A stretch of 64,000 bases of DNA from Nocardioides marinisabuli (GTDB lineage: Bacteria; Actinomycetota; Actinomycetes; Propionibacteriales; Nocardioidaceae), in the NCBI RefSeq assembly GCF_013466785.1, contig NZ_CP059163.1, forward strand, positions 1,488,001 to 1,552,000. Reading direction: 5' to 3'. Positions 1 through 8,629 of the stretch are shown one piece after another. Under the pieces are notes generated by a model. That model had not been told where the DNA came from, did not search any database, and worked only from the letters and a program-made list of their open reading frames with translations. Each line of letters starts with the position of its first letter. Positions within the stretch are counted from its first letter, which is position 1. Made by a program: the position numbers and the translations under genes.

Positions 1-339
1 CTGCTCGTCGGCCTCGACCGGGTCGACGCCGCGCGCGCGCAGCGCGACCGAGACGTTCTCGCGCGCCGAGAGGATCGGCACCAGGCCGTAGACCTGCAGC
101 ACGAAGGCGACCTCGGGCCGCGGGTCGCCGGTGCCGCGCCAGGTGGGCGCGCCGTCGTACGTCGCCTCGCCCGCGGTGGGCTCGAGCAGGCCGCCGACGA
201 TGGAGAGCAGCGTCGTCTTGCCCGAGCCGCTGGGCCCCGAGAGGGCGGTCATCTCGCCGGCGCGCAGCACCAGGTCGATGTCGGCCAGCAGCGGCCGGTC
301 GACCTCGTAGCGCACGCCGCGCACCTGCACGTCGCTCAC
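1..339 (-). CDS. ABC transporter ATP-binding protein (partial, 3' end outside window)
   Basis: N-terminal 113 residues of an ABC ATPase, which couples ATP hydrolysis to a membrane permease. Walker A GPSGSGKT is at residues 35-42 and the Q-loop glutamine at 82, followed by the usual helical-domain start LVPILSARENV. The window ends before the signature, Walker B and H-loop. The GTG start overlaps the stop of the upstream ATPase gene (GTGA), so the two are translationally coupled. Two ATPases in a row suggest a MacB/LolD-like exporter whose FtsX-type permease lies past the left edge. Substrate unknown. Confidence 0.9.
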   Translation of the reverse strand, partial: MSDVQVRGVRYEVDRPLLADIDLVLRAGEMTALSGPSGSGKTTLLSIVGGLLEPTAGEATYDGAPTWRGTGDPRPEVAFVLQVYGLVPILSARENVSVALRARGVDPVEADEQ

Positions 340-1244
340 GCGTGGTCCCCCTGCTCCTCGGGCGGTCGCGAGACGACCAGGCGGTCGGCGCTGTCGACGG
401 TCTCGGGCTCGATGCGCACCAGCGTGCCCTGCGGCCACTGCTCGGCCAGGTGGCCGGGCAGGTGCACGACGCCCTCGGCGCCGATGACGACGTACTCCGC
501 GCCGTCGCGGCCCTCGAGCCCCACGCGCCCGCCCTTCATGGTCACCGTGCGCGGGAAGGTGGCCGCGACCTCGGGCTGGTGGGTGACCACGACGATGGTG
601 GTGCCGAGCTCGTCGCCGAGCTCGTGGACCAGGCCGATGACGGCGTCGCGGTCGTCGTGGGAGAGCTGGCTGGTCGGCTCGTCGGCGAGCAGCAGCTGGG
701 GCGAGGTGGAAACCGCGCAGGCCAGGGCCAGGCGCTGGCGCTGGCCGCCCGACATGGTCGAGACGACCTGGTCGGCGACGCCCTCGAGGCCGACCCGGGC
801 CAGCAGGTCGCGCTCGGGCACGGCCTGGCGGCGCTCGGCCGAGGTCAGCGCCAGCCGCGCGAAGGCGATGTTCTGGCGGGCGGTGGCGTAGGCCAGCAGG
901 TTGCGGGTGGCGCCCTGGAGCATGGTGCTGACGCGGCGCGAGCGAAGCCGGGCCAGCTGGGGCTCGGGGAGCCGGGAGATCTCGTGCTCGCCGAGGAAGA
1001 TCCGCCCGGCGCTGGGCTTCTGGATGCCGCCCAGCAGCGTCAGCAGCGTCGACTTGCCCGAGCCGGACGGGCCCAGGAAGGCCACCCGCTCACCGGGGCG
1101 GATGACGAGGTCGACGCCCTGCAGCGCGACCACGTCGTGGCCCTCGAAGGTGCGGTAGAGGTGCACCACCCCCGTGCACCGCACCCCGATGCCACCGGGG
1201 TGGTCCAGCTCGCCGATGTCCACACCGGGCTCGAGCACTGCCAC
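336..1244 (-). CDS. ABC transporter ATP-binding protein with C-terminal extension
   Basis: 302-residue ABC ATPase. Walker A GPSGSGKS is at residues 58-65, the signature SGGQR near 165-169, Walker B LLLADEP near 184-190 and the switch histidine at 222 (VVVTHQP). After the ATPase core there are about 70 extra residues (VTMKGGRVGLEGRDGAEYVV onward) that I do not recognise and that may bind the permease or another ligand. The GTG start at 1244 was chosen because GGGAGG sits about 8 nt upstream and homology to ATPases begins shortly after; the frame stays open far upstream but reads as GC-rich noise. It overlaps the next ATPase gene by 4 nt. Probably part of a lipoprotein- or antimicrobial-export system of the MacB/LolD class. 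Confidence 0.9.
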   Translation of the reverse strand: MAVLEPGVDIGELDHPGGIGVRCTGVVHLYRTFEGHDVVALQGVDLVIRPGERVAFLGPSGSGKSTLLTLLGGIQKPSAGRIFLGEHEISRLPEPQLARLRSRRVSTMLQGATRNLLAYATARQNIAFARLALTSAERRQAVPERDLLARVGLEGVADQVVSTMSGGQRQRLALACAVSTSPQLLLADEPTSQLSHDDRDAVIGLVHELGDELGTTIVVVTHQPEVAATFPRTVTMKGGRVGLEGRDGAEYVVIGAEGVVHLPGHLAEQWPQGTLVRIEPETVDSADRLVVSRPPEEQGDHA

Positions 1245-1330
1245 CGTTGCCGCCTCCCCTTGGTCCGCGGCACAGCAGACCCCACGCGCGCGCCGGCGCG
1301 CAACACCGCACCGGCTCCGGCGCCGCTTCG

Positions 1331-2137
1331 TTAAGGACCTGTGACTCTCGCCGGCCCACCGGCCCCTGCCAGACCGGCGCGGCAGGCGCGCTCGAGGGCG
1401 CGGTGGCCGCGCCAGCGCGCCAGCAGCCCGGGCACCGGGGGCAGGCCGGTGGTCTCCGGGGCCTGCTCGACCTGCAGCGCCGAGCCGTCCCAGCGCCCCC
1501 GCCAGGTCCAGCGGCCCCACCGCTCGAGGTCGGGCCACGACACCTCCTGGCCCAGCAGCAGCGCCGGGTCGCCGCCCGCGGCCCCCGGACCCGGCGGCGG
1601 GCCCACCCGGGGCAGGTCGCGGACCACGCGGGCCCGCGTCCCGTCGGCGCCGCCGACCACGAGCAGGTGCTCGTCGGGGCGCGTGCGGGCCGCGAGCGGC
1701 TCGGTGCCGACCACCTCGAGGTGCACCAGCAGCCGCGGCAGCCACCACCAGTGCTCGCGGCGCAGCAGCACCGAGTCGGCCAGCAGCCGCGAGGGCGGCC
1801 AGCGCAGCAGCTCCTGCTCCAGCAGGGTGGCGGCGAAGACGTCGCCCTCGGGGTCCTCCTCCAGCCGGGGGCGGGCCCGCACCGACATCGGTGCCCACGC
1901 GGCCCCCGCCCCCGTCGGCTCGCTGAGGCACACGAGCACCTCCGGGGCGGCGGCCAGCGACCGCGCGACGCCGGCCTGCGCGTAGGGCAGCGCCAGCACC
2001 GGCCCGTCCGGCCCGACCAGCGGCAGCACCCCGTGCACCTGCGGCCGGTCGCCGGCGCGCCAGGCGACGTCGGCGACCACGGCGGCGCGCAGGGCGGCCT
2101 CGACCTGGGCGTCGCGGCGTACGGGGTCGGGAGGCAC
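1331..2137 (-). CDS. hypothetical protein, possible split-barrel flavin-binding fold
   Basis: A 268-residue protein that I do not recognise with confidence. The N-terminal half (HGVLPLVGPDGPVLALPY, then VLVCLSEPTG and RARPRLEEDPEGD) has the alternating beta-strand look of FMN-binding split-barrel proteins; this is inference only. A Trp-rich stretch (REHWWWLPRLL) lies in the middle. No signal peptide or membrane segment is visible. The GTG at 2137 is preferred over an alternative about 33 nt further upstream because a TACAGT hexamer ends 6 nt before it, the leaderless arrangement seen repeatedly in this window. It is followed at 1244 by the ABC ATPase genes on the same strand, 86 nt away. Confidence 0.75.
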   Translation of the reverse strand: MPPDPVRRDAQVEAALRAAVVADVAWRAGDRPQVHGVLPLVGPDGPVLALPYAQAGVARSLAAAPEVLVCLSEPTGAGAAWAPMSVRARPRLEEDPEGDVFAATLLEQELLRWPPSRLLADSVLLRREHWWWLPRLLVHLEVVGTEPLAARTRPDEHLLVVGGADGTRARVVRDLPRVGPPPGPGAAGGDPALLLGQEVSWPDLERWGRWTWRGRWDGSALQVEQAPETTGLPPVPGLLARWRGHRALERACRAGLAGAGGPARVTGP

Positions 2138-2143
2138 GCGGCC

Positions 2144-2149
2144 ACTGTA
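2144..2149 (-). promoter_or_regulatory. -10 hexamer TACAGT, leaderless start
   Basis: TACAGT on the minus strand, 6 nt before the GTG at 2137. Spacing fits transcription starting at the start codon. Confidence 0.5.
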
Positions 2150-2258
2150 GGCACCCGGCGTCACCGTCACGGGGGGTGACAGCGGTCACAGGTAAAGGAC
2201 ATGATGGCGACGGCTCGGGCCACCCACTCCGCCGACGGCCCGGCCGGGAGGAGTCGTC

Positions 2259-3989
2259 GTGCCCGCCATCGTCGTCGCGGCCGCCGTGGCCGTGCTGTTC
2301 TTCCTGGCCTACCGCCACTACTCCAGCTACCTGGCCCGCCGGGTGTACGGCGTCGACGCGGCGTTCGTGACCCCGGCGCACCAGTTCGCCGACGGGGTCG
2401 ACTTCGTGCCGACCAACAAGCACGTCGTCTTCGGCCACCACTTCACCTCGGTCGCCGGCGCGGCGCCGATCGTCGGCCCGGCGATCGCCGCCTTCTGGGG
2501 CTGGGGCCCGGCCCTGGCCTGGATCGTGGTCGGCACGATCTTCGCCGCGGGCGTGCACGACATGGGCTCGCTGGCCGTCTCGGTGCGCCACGGAGCCCGC
2601 AACATCGGCACCATCGCCCACGACGTCATCAGCAAGCGGGCCCGCACCCTGTTCCTGCTGATCATCTTCTTCCTGCTGACCCTGGTGAACGCGGTGTTCG
2701 CGGTGGTCATCGGCAACCTGCTGGTGGCCAACCCCGGCGCGGTGATCCCGATCTTCGTGGAGATCCCGCTGGCCATCGGGATCGGGCAGTACATCTACCG
2801 CTCGAAGTCGGCCGCGCTGGTGCCCTCGCTGGTCGGCGTGGTCGTGCTCTACCTGCTGATCGGGGTCGGCCAGGCGGTGCCGATCGAGCTCACCGGGCTC
2901 GCCGACGCCCTGGGCGTCGACAACCCGCGCAACGTGTGGGTCGTCATCCTCTTCGCCTACGCCTTCATCGCCTCGCGGCTGCCGGTGTGGGTGCTGCTGC
3001 AGCCGCGCGACTACATCAACTCCCACCAGCTCTTCATCGCCCTGGGCGTGATCGTCGCCGGCATCGCCGTCGGCTGGAACACCATCGCGGCGCCGCTGGT
3101 CAACGACGTGCCCGAGGGCTCGCCCTCGATCTTCCCGTTCCTGTTCATCACGGTGGCCTGCGGCGCGATCTCGGGCTTCCACTCGCTGGTGGCCTCCGGC
3201 ACCACCGCCAAGCAGATCGACAAGGAGGCCGACGTGCGCCACGTCGGCTACCTCGGCGCGGTCGGCGAGGGTGCGCTGGCCGTCGGCGCGCTGCTGGCGG
3301 TGACGGCCGGTGTCGCCGCGACCCGGGCCGACTGGACGGCGCTCTACCCCGACTTCGACACCGCCTCGGGCGGCGCGGTCGGCAACTTCGTCAACGGTGT
3401 CGGGGTCTTCGCCAACAACCTGGGCGTGCCGCTCGACCTCGCGATCATCTTCGCCGCGGTCGTGGTGATCTCCTTCGCCGCGACCACCATGGACACCGGG
3501 GTGCGGTTGCAGCGCTACGTCGTGCAGGAGATCGCCGAGGTCCTGGGCTGGCACCGCCTGGCCCGCAACCTGACCCTGGCCGGCATCGTCGCGGTCGTGG
3601 TGCCGCTGGCGATGGCGCTGCTGCCCGGCGGCGGCGAGGCCGGCTACACCTTCGGGGTGCTGTGGCAGCTCTTCGGCACCACCAACCAGCTCACCGCCGG
3701 CCTGGCCCTGGCCGTGGTGGCGGTGTGGGTCGTCCAGCGCGGCCGGAACCCGGTCGCGGTGCTGGTGCCGCTGGCCTTCCTGCTGGTGATGACCTCGTGG
3801 GCGCTCGTGGTCAACCTCAAGAACTTCGTCGACGACGGCCAGTGGGTGCTCGCCCCGCTCGACGCGATCATCTTCGTGCTGGCCGTGTGGCTGGTGGTCG
3901 AGGCCGCCCTCGCGCTGCGCCGGGCCAGCGGCAGCAGCACCGACGGCGAGCAGGCGCCGGTGCCCGACGACAGCCCCCAGCGACGATGA
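2259..3989 (+). CDS. cstA: CstA-family carbon starvation / pyruvate-type transporter
   Basis: A 576-residue polytopic membrane protein of the CstA family, known in E. coli as a carbon-starvation-induced carrier implicated in pyruvate or peptide uptake. Conserved family stretches include GHHFTSVAGAAPIVGPAIA near residues 50-70, the GVHDMGSLAVSVRHG segment near 100 and the FAATTMDTGVRLQRY segment near 410. It is shorter than E. coli CstA (about 700 residues), as is common in actinobacteria. GTG start with GGGAGGAG about 6 nt upstream. Its TGA overlaps the ATG of the next gene, so a small CC-motif protein replaces the usual YbdD-like partner. Substrate here is inference. Confidence 0.93.
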   Translation: MPAIVVAAAVAVLFFLAYRHYSSYLARRVYGVDAAFVTPAHQFADGVDFVPTNKHVVFGHHFTSVAGAAPIVGPAIAAFWGWGPALAWIVVGTIFAAGVHDMGSLAVSVRHGARNIGTIAHDVISKRARTLFLLIIFFLLTLVNAVFAVVIGNLLVANPGAVIPIFVEIPLAIGIGQYIYRSKSAALVPSLVGVVVLYLLIGVGQAVPIELTGLADALGVDNPRNVWVVILFAYAFIASRLPVWVLLQPRDYINSHQLFIALGVIVAGIAVGWNTIAAPLVNDVPEGSPSIFPFLFITVACGAISGFHSLVASGTTAKQIDKEADVRHVGYLGAVGEGALAVGALLAVTAGVAATRADWTALYPDFDTASGGAVGNFVNGVGVFANNLGVPLDLAIIFAAVVVISFAATTMDTGVRLQRYVVQEIAEVLGWHRLARNLTLAGIVAVVVPLAMALLPGGGEAGYTFGVLWQLFGTTNQLTAGLALAVVAVWVVQRGRNPVAVLVPLAFLLVMTSWALVVNLKNFVDDGQWVLAPLDAIIFVLAVWLVVEAALALRRASGSSTDGEQAPVPDDSPQRR

Positions 3990-4441
3990 GGTCCGGGGCG
4001 GTGAGGTCCGGGGCGGCGAGGGCCGAGGCGGTGGCGCTCGCCGGTGAGGTGGGCCGGGTGGTGCTGGTGCGCCCCTGGACCGACGCCCGGGGCGGGGGTG
4101 GCTGCTGCTCGGGGCCCGTGCCGCGCCACGAGCACCACGACGCCTCGAGCGACCCCTCCAGCGACCCCTCCAGCGACCCGGTGGGGGCGGCGTACCGGGC
4201 GCTGCGCGCCCAGCTGCCCGAGCTCGACGTGCAGGTCGTCGACGCCGGCAACACCGCCTGGCTGCTGCCGGCGGTGCTGCGCCGGGCGCGGCGACGGGTC
4301 GGCACGCTGGGCGCGGTGCGCTCGGCGCTCGGCGCCACCCGGGCCGGCTCGGTGCTCGTCGACGGGCTGCGCGTGGGCGACCTGGAGGCGCTCGGGCCCG
4401 ACGAGCTGGTCACCGTCGTGAGGCGGGCCGCCTCGGCGTAG
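3986..4441 (+). CDS. small CC-motif protein coupled to cstA, thioredoxin-like fold possible
   Basis: 151 residues, starting inside the cstA stop codon (ATGA overlap). The core reads VVLVRPWTDARGGGGCCSG, then a low-complexity stretch with three SSDP units, then a strand-helix pattern ending VLVDGLRVGDLEALGPDELV. The adjacent cysteines near the end of the first strand and the GLRVGDL-type segment resemble thioredoxin- or glutaredoxin-like small proteins, but CC is not a classical CXXC. The SSDP repeats come from near-identical 12-nt units around 4148-4178. Coupling suggests a partner or regulator of the transporter. Function unknown. Confidence 0.75.
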   Translation: MRSGAVRSGAARAEAVALAGEVGRVVLVRPWTDARGGGGCCSGPVPRHEHHDASSDPSSDPSSDPVGAAYRALRAQLPELDVQVVDAGNTAWLLPAVLRRARRRVGTLGAVRSALGATRAGSVLVDGLRVGDLEALGPDELVTVVRRAASA

Positions 4442-4444
4442 GTT
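4439..4444 (+). promoter_or_regulatory. -10 hexamer TAGGTT, leaderless start
   Basis: TAGGTT lies 8 nt before the GTG at 4453 and overlaps the preceding stop codon TAG. Confidence 0.4.
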
Positions 4445-4452
4445 CTGCCCCC

Positions 4453-5754
4453 GTGGGGGAGCGGATGCGCGGCCTGGTGGCCGACACGAGACCACTGCGC
4501 AACGACCACTTCCGGCGCCTGTGGGTGGCCAACATCATCACGGTGGTCGGGGCGCAGCTGACGGTCGTCGCGGTGCCGGCGCAGATCTACGCCGACACCG
4601 GCTCGTCGGCGTACGTCGGGCTGACCGGGCTCTTCGGCCTGGTGCCGCTGGTCGTCTTCGGCCTGTACGGCGGGGCGCTGGCCGACGTCTTCGACCGGCG
4701 CAGCATCCTGCGGGTCACCACCGTCGGGCTGATCGTGACGAGCGGGCTCTTCGCGGTGCAGGCGTTCCTGGGCTCGAGCAACGTGTGGCTGCTGCTGTGC
4801 CTCTTCGCGGTGCAGCAGGCGTTCTTCGCGGTCAACCAGCCCACGCGCAGCGCGGTGCTGCCCAAGCTGCTGCCGCCCGACCTGCTGCCGGCGGCCAACT
4901 CCCTCAACATGACGGTCTTCCAGGCCGGGGCGATCGCCGGGCCGCTGGTGGCCGGCATCGCGATCCCCTTCACCGGCTTCGCCTGGCTCTATGCGATCGA
5001 CACCCTGACCCTCTTCGCGACGCTGGCCGCGGTGCTGCGGCTGCCGACGCTGGCGGTCGAGGGCGCGGTGGCGCAGGTGCCGGGGGTGCGCGCCGTGGTC
5101 GACGGCTTCGCCTACCTGCGCACCCAGCCGGTGCTGCTGATGTCGTTCGTGGTCGACATCATCGCGATGGTCTTCGGGATGCCGCGGGCGCTGTTCCCCG
5201 AGATCGCCGCGGTCGACTTCGGCGGCCCTGAGGAGGGCGGCCTGGTCTTCGCGCTGCTCTTCGCCGCGATCCCGGCCGGTGCCGTGGTCGGCGGGGTGCT
5301 CAGCGGCTGGGTCTCGCGGGTCTCGCGGCAGGGACTCGCCGTCGTCGTGTGCATCCTGGTGTGGGGCGTGGCGATGGCCGGCTTCGGCGTCGCCGTGCTG
5401 CTGGCCCCCCAGTGGCGCACCCCGATGCTGGTGCTGGCGCTGCTGATGCTCGTCGTCGGCGGCGCCGCCGACATGGCCTCGGCGGCGTTCCGGACCTCGA
5501 TGCTGCAGAGCGCCGCCACCGACGCGATGCGCGGGCGCCTGCAGGGCGTCTTCATCGTCGTGGTCGCCGGCGGGCCCCGGGTCGCCGACGTGCTGCACGG
5601 GGCCACGGCCGCCGGGGTGGGCGCGGGCGCGGCCGCGGCCGGCGGCGGGGTGCTCGTCGTGGTCGGCACGGTCGTGGCCGCCCTGGTCGTGCCGTCCTTC
5701 GTGCGCTACCGGATCACCCGCACCCCTCCCGTCGTCCGGGTCGATGAGGGATAG
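4453..5754 (+). CDS. MFS exporter (EntS / MFS_3-like)
   Basis: A 433-residue major facilitator protein with about 12 hydrophobic segments. It has the motif-A-like loop GGALADVFDRRSILR near residues 74-88, typical of the EntS/MFS_3 branch that exports siderophores or drugs, and the second-half segment AFRTSMLQSAATDAMRGRLQGVF. The GTG start follows a TAGGTT hexamer by 8 nt and no good ribosome binding site is present. It ends 7 nt before the start of the sigma factor gene on the same strand. Substrate cannot be told. Confidence 0.9.
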   Translation: MGERMRGLVADTRPLRNDHFRRLWVANIITVVGAQLTVVAVPAQIYADTGSSAYVGLTGLFGLVPLVVFGLYGGALADVFDRRSILRVTTVGLIVTSGLFAVQAFLGSSNVWLLLCLFAVQQAFFAVNQPTRSAVLPKLLPPDLLPAANSLNMTVFQAGAIAGPLVAGIAIPFTGFAWLYAIDTLTLFATLAAVLRLPTLAVEGAVAQVPGVRAVVDGFAYLRTQPVLLMSFVVDIIAMVFGMPRALFPEIAAVDFGGPEEGGLVFALLFAAIPAGAVVGGVLSGWVSRVSRQGLAVVVCILVWGVAMAGFGVAVLLAPQWRTPMLVLALLMLVVGGAADMASAAFRTSMLQSAATDAMRGRLQGVFIVVVAGGPRVADVLHGATAAGVGAGAAAAGGGVLVVVGTVVAALVVPSFVRYRITRTPPVVRVDEG

Positions 5755-5755
5755 T
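5750..5755 (+). promoter_or_regulatory. -10 hexamer GATAGT, leaderless start
   Basis: GATAGT ends 6 nt before the GTG at 5762. It lies across the stop codon of the MFS gene. Confidence 0.45.
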
Positions 5756-5761
5756 GGGGCG

Positions 5762-6679
5762 GTGGACCACGTCGGTGACGCCCCCCTGCTCGAGCACGAC
5801 ACGTACGACGAGGAGCTGTCGGCCCACCTGCGCTCGCTGGCCTTCCGCCTGCTCGGCAGCCTCGCGGCCGCCGACGAGGTGACGACGCTGACGCTGCAGC
5901 AGCTGGCCGCCCAGGAGCGGTCGCAGCCGGGCAGCGTGATCGACGAGCGCACCTGGGCCTGCACCCGGCTGGCGCGCCTGGCCCTCGGGCGGCTGCGCGG
6001 GCGGCGACCCGCCACGGTGGCGGCCGGCGCCCCGGTCACCGTCGACCTCGACGAGCCCCTCGACCCCGTCGACCCCGCGCGCGAGGCCGACGCCGCCGCG
6101 CTGCGCTCGGCGGTGGGCCCCGACCTGCTCGCCGCGCTCGAGCGGCTGGCCCCGGCCGAGCGGGTGGCCTTCGTGCTGCACGACCTCTACGACTGGCACT
6201 TCGAGGACGTCGCCGGTGCGATCGGGCGGACCCCGGTCGCCGCGCGCGAGCTGGCCATCCGCGGCCGGTACGCCGTCAGCGCCGGCAGCGACGACGAGGC
6301 GGCCGTCGGCGGCTCAGGGTCGCGCGCCCGCCAGCTCGCCGTGGTCGGCGAGGTCGTGGCCGCCGCCCGCGCCGACGACCTCGACGCGATGCGGGCCGCG
6401 CTGCACCCCCAGGTGCGGCTGCGCGCCGACGGCGCCGCGATCGACCTGGGCGCCGAGGCGATCGTCGAGGGCCCCGCGGCCGTGGCCGCCCACCTCGCCG
6501 AGCACGTGGCCGACCTGCGACCGGTGCTGCTCGACGGCTACGCGGCCGCGGTGTGGCGCGACGGTGCGGCCGAGCGGATGGTCGTGGGCTTCACCGTCGA
6601 GGACGCGCTGGTGCACGAGATCGACCTCGTCGCCGACCCCGCCGTGCTCGCGCTGCTCGACCTGGCCCCCCTGGACTGA
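5762..6679 (+). CDS. ECF sigma factor-like protein with SnoaL-like C-terminal domain
   Basis: 305 residues (311 if the upstream ATG at 5744 is used). The N-terminal part is a weak sigma-70 region 2; LERLAPAERVAFVLHDLYDW followed by FEDVAGAIGRTPVAARELAIRGR is a clear region 4 helix-turn-helix. After a linker, residues about 200-305 look like an NTF2/SnoaL domain, as in the SigJ/ECF41 group, where that domain controls the sigma factor and no separate anti-sigma protein is used. The typical ECF41 linker motif WLPEP and the DGGGR-like motif are not seen (linker reads VDLDEPLDP), so it is a divergent member and may have lost promoter function. GTG 5762 is preferred because of the GATAGT hexamer 6 nt upstream. 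Confidence 0.75.
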   Translation: MDHVGDAPLLEHDTYDEELSAHLRSLAFRLLGSLAAADEVTTLTLQQLAAQERSQPGSVIDERTWACTRLARLALGRLRGRRPATVAAGAPVTVDLDEPLDPVDPAREADAAALRSAVGPDLLAALERLAPAERVAFVLHDLYDWHFEDVAGAIGRTPVAARELAIRGRYAVSAGSDDEAAVGGSGSRARQLAVVGEVVAAARADDLDAMRAALHPQVRLRADGAAIDLGAEAIVEGPAAVAAHLAEHVADLRPVLLDGYAAAVWRDGAAERMVVGFTVEDALVHEIDLVADPAVLALLDLAPLD

Positions 6680-6720
6680 TCCGCCGGGCACCGATGAATC
6701 CGGTTGTCGGCGGGGGTCCC

Positions 6721-6726
6721 TAGGCT
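6721..6726 (+). promoter_or_regulatory. -10 hexamer TAGGCT upstream of drrA-like gene
   Basis: TAGGCT, a hexamer that recurs before genes in this window, lies 37 nt before the ATG at 6764. Here a leader with a GGGAGAGG ribosome binding site follows. Confidence 0.45.
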
Positions 6727-6763
6727 GCAGAGTCGAGGGGCGACGCCCGGGAGAGGACGACTG

Positions 6764-7750
6764 ATGGTGGACATGATCCAGGCCCACGGCCTGGTCAAGA
6801 GGTACAAGTCGGTGACGGCGCTCGACGGTCTCGACCTCGCGGTGCCCGAGGGCCAGGTGCTGGCCCTGCTGGGGCCCAACGGTGCCGGCAAGACCACGGC
6901 GGTGCGGGTGCTGACCACGCTGCTCAAGCCCGACGAGGGCACCGCCCACGTGGCCGGGGTCGACGTGCGCGCCGACCCCGACGGCGTCCGCGCGCGCATC
7001 GGCCTCTCGGGCCAGTACGCCGCGGTCGACGAGCACCTGACCGGCTTCGAGAACCTCGAGATGGTCGGGCGCCTCTACGGCCTGGGCCGCAGCCGCTCGC
7101 GCGAGCGGGCCCGCGAGCTGCTCGAGCGCTTCGACCTCGTCGACGCCGCCGACCGGCCCTCCAAGACCTACTCCGGCGGCATGCGCCGGCGCCTCGACCT
7201 CGCCGGGTCGCTGGTGGCCGCGCCGCCGGTGCTGATCCTCGACGAACCCACGACGGGGCTCGACCCGCGCAGCCGCGTGGGCATGTGGGACGTCATCCGC
7301 GAGCTGGTGCGCGACGGCGCCACGCTGCTGCTGACCACGCAGTACCTCGAGGAGGCCGACCGGCTCGCCGACGACATCGTGGTCATCGACCACGGCCGGG
7401 CGATCGCGCGCGGCACGGCCGACGAGCTGAAGTCGCAGACCGGCGGCGAGCGCGTCGAGGTCGTGCTGGCCCACGCCTCCGACCGCGACGCCGCCACCCG
7501 GCTGCTCGCCGGCGTCGCCGTGGGCGAGGTCGGCGTCGGCGACAACGGCCGCGAGCTGACCGCGGCCGTCGAGGGCGGCGTCCGCTCGCTGCGCCGCGTC
7601 CTCGAGGGGCTGGAGGAGGGCGGGCTCGAGGTCCTCGACATCGGCCTGCGCCGCCCGACCCTCGACGACGTGTTCCTGACCCTGACCGGGCACGCGGCCG
7701 AGGACGCGACCGGCGACGACACCCCTGCGGCCGAGGAGGCCCTGCGATGA
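6764..7750 (+). CDS. daunorubicin-resistance-type ABC transporter ATP-binding protein (DrrA-like)
   Basis: 328-residue ATPase of the DrrA family, which drives drug or lipid export with a DrrB-type permease. Walker A GPNGAGKTT, the variant signature YSGGMRRRLDLAGSL, Walker B LILDEPTTGLDPRSR and the switch region LLLTTQYLEEADRLAD are all visible. The C-terminal LRRPTLDDVFLTLTGH stretch is the usual DrrA tail. ATG at 6764 is chosen because GGGAGAGG lies about 8 nt upstream; the frame is open further upstream but crosses the -10 hexamer. It overlaps the permease gene by 4 nt (ATGA). Substrate unknown. Confidence 0.93.
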   Translation: MVDMIQAHGLVKRYKSVTALDGLDLAVPEGQVLALLGPNGAGKTTAVRVLTTLLKPDEGTAHVAGVDVRADPDGVRARIGLSGQYAAVDEHLTGFENLEMVGRLYGLGRSRSRERARELLERFDLVDAADRPSKTYSGGMRRRLDLAGSLVAAPPVLILDEPTTGLDPRSRVGMWDVIRELVRDGATLLLTTQYLEEADRLADDIVVIDHGRAIARGTADELKSQTGGERVEVVLAHASDRDAATRLLAGVAVGEVGVGDNGRELTAAVEGGVRSLRRVLEGLEEGGLEVLDIGLRRPTLDDVFLTLTGHAAEDATGDDTPAAEEALR

Positions 7751-8619
7751 GCACCACCACCTCCCACGACGCCGGCACCGGCCGGCTCCCCGAGCCCACG
7801 CCCGTGCCCGAGCGGCCCGGTGGCGTGGTCCGCGCCCTGACCGACGGCTGGATCGTGGCCAAGCGCAACCTGGTCAAGATCAAGCGGGTGCCCGAGGTGC
7901 TCATCTTCGTGCTGATCAGCCCGATCATGTTCGTGCTGCTCTTCGCGTTCGTCTTCGGCGGCGCGATCGACCCCGAGGGCGCGGTGGGCTACCGCGAGTT
8001 CCTGATCGGCGGCATCTTCGCCCAGACGGTCGTCTTCGGCGCCACCTTCACCGGCGCCGGTCTGGCCGAGGACATGCAGAAGGGCATCATCGACCGCTTC
8101 CGCTCCCTGCCGATGTCGCACGCGGCGGTCCTGGTGGGCCGCACCACCTCCGACGTCGTCTACAACGTGCTCTCGCTCATCATCATGGCGCTGACCGGCC
8201 TGCTGGTCGGCTGGCGCATCCGCGAGGGCGCCTTCGACGCGCTGCTCGGTTTCGCGCTGCTGCTGCTCTTCGCCTACGCGATCAGCTGGGTGATGGCCTA
8301 CGTCGGCCTGCTGGTGCCCTCGGTCGAGGTCATCAACAACGCCTCGTTCATCGTGATCATGCCGCTGACCTTCGTCTCCAACGCGTTCGTGCCGCTGAGC
8401 TCCTTCGACGGGGTGCTGCGCCAGTTCGTGCTGTGGAACCCGGTCTCTGCGCTCACCCAGGCCAGCCGTGAGCTCTTCGGCAACGTCGACGCCTCCACCC
8501 CGGTGCCCGACGCCTGGTCGATGCAGCACCCGGCGCTCTACACGCTGCTGTGGGTCGCGCTGATCCTGGCGGTCTTCGTGCCGCTCTCGACCCGCCAGTT
8601 CGCCCGCGCCTCGGCCTGA
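7747..8619 (+). CDS. ABC-2 type permease (DrrB-like)
   Basis: 290-residue permease with about six membrane segments after a cytoplasmic N-terminal tail. The FLIGGIFAQTVVFGATFTGAGLAEDMQKGIIDRFRSLPMS stretch (residues about 85-125) is the ABC-2 coupling region, and the C-terminal AFVPLSSFDGVLRQFVLWNPVSALTQASRELFG segment is characteristic of DrrB. The start overlaps the ATPase stop, so the two are made together and should form a homodimeric exporter. It faces the convergent sugar dehydrogenase gene across a short repeat-bearing gap. Confidence 0.93.
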   Translation: MSTTTSHDAGTGRLPEPTPVPERPGGVVRALTDGWIVAKRNLVKIKRVPEVLIFVLISPIMFVLLFAFVFGGAIDPEGAVGYREFLIGGIFAQTVVFGATFTGAGLAEDMQKGIIDRFRSLPMSHAAVLVGRTTSDVVYNVLSLIIMALTGLLVGWRIREGAFDALLGFALLLLFAYAISWVMAYVGLLVPSVEVINNASFIVIMPLTFVSNAFVPLSSFDGVLRQFVLWNPVSALTQASRELFGNVDASTPVPDAWSMQHPALYTLLWVALILAVFVPLSTRQFARASA

Positions 8620-8629
8620 CCCCCCCACG

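Noticed and set aside
336-3554. Very long open frames antisense to real genes (for example antisense to cstA, to the M6 protease and to cca)
   Set aside because: They come from GC-rich third positions, are rich in Arg, Gly and His, show no domain, and lie opposite clear protein families.
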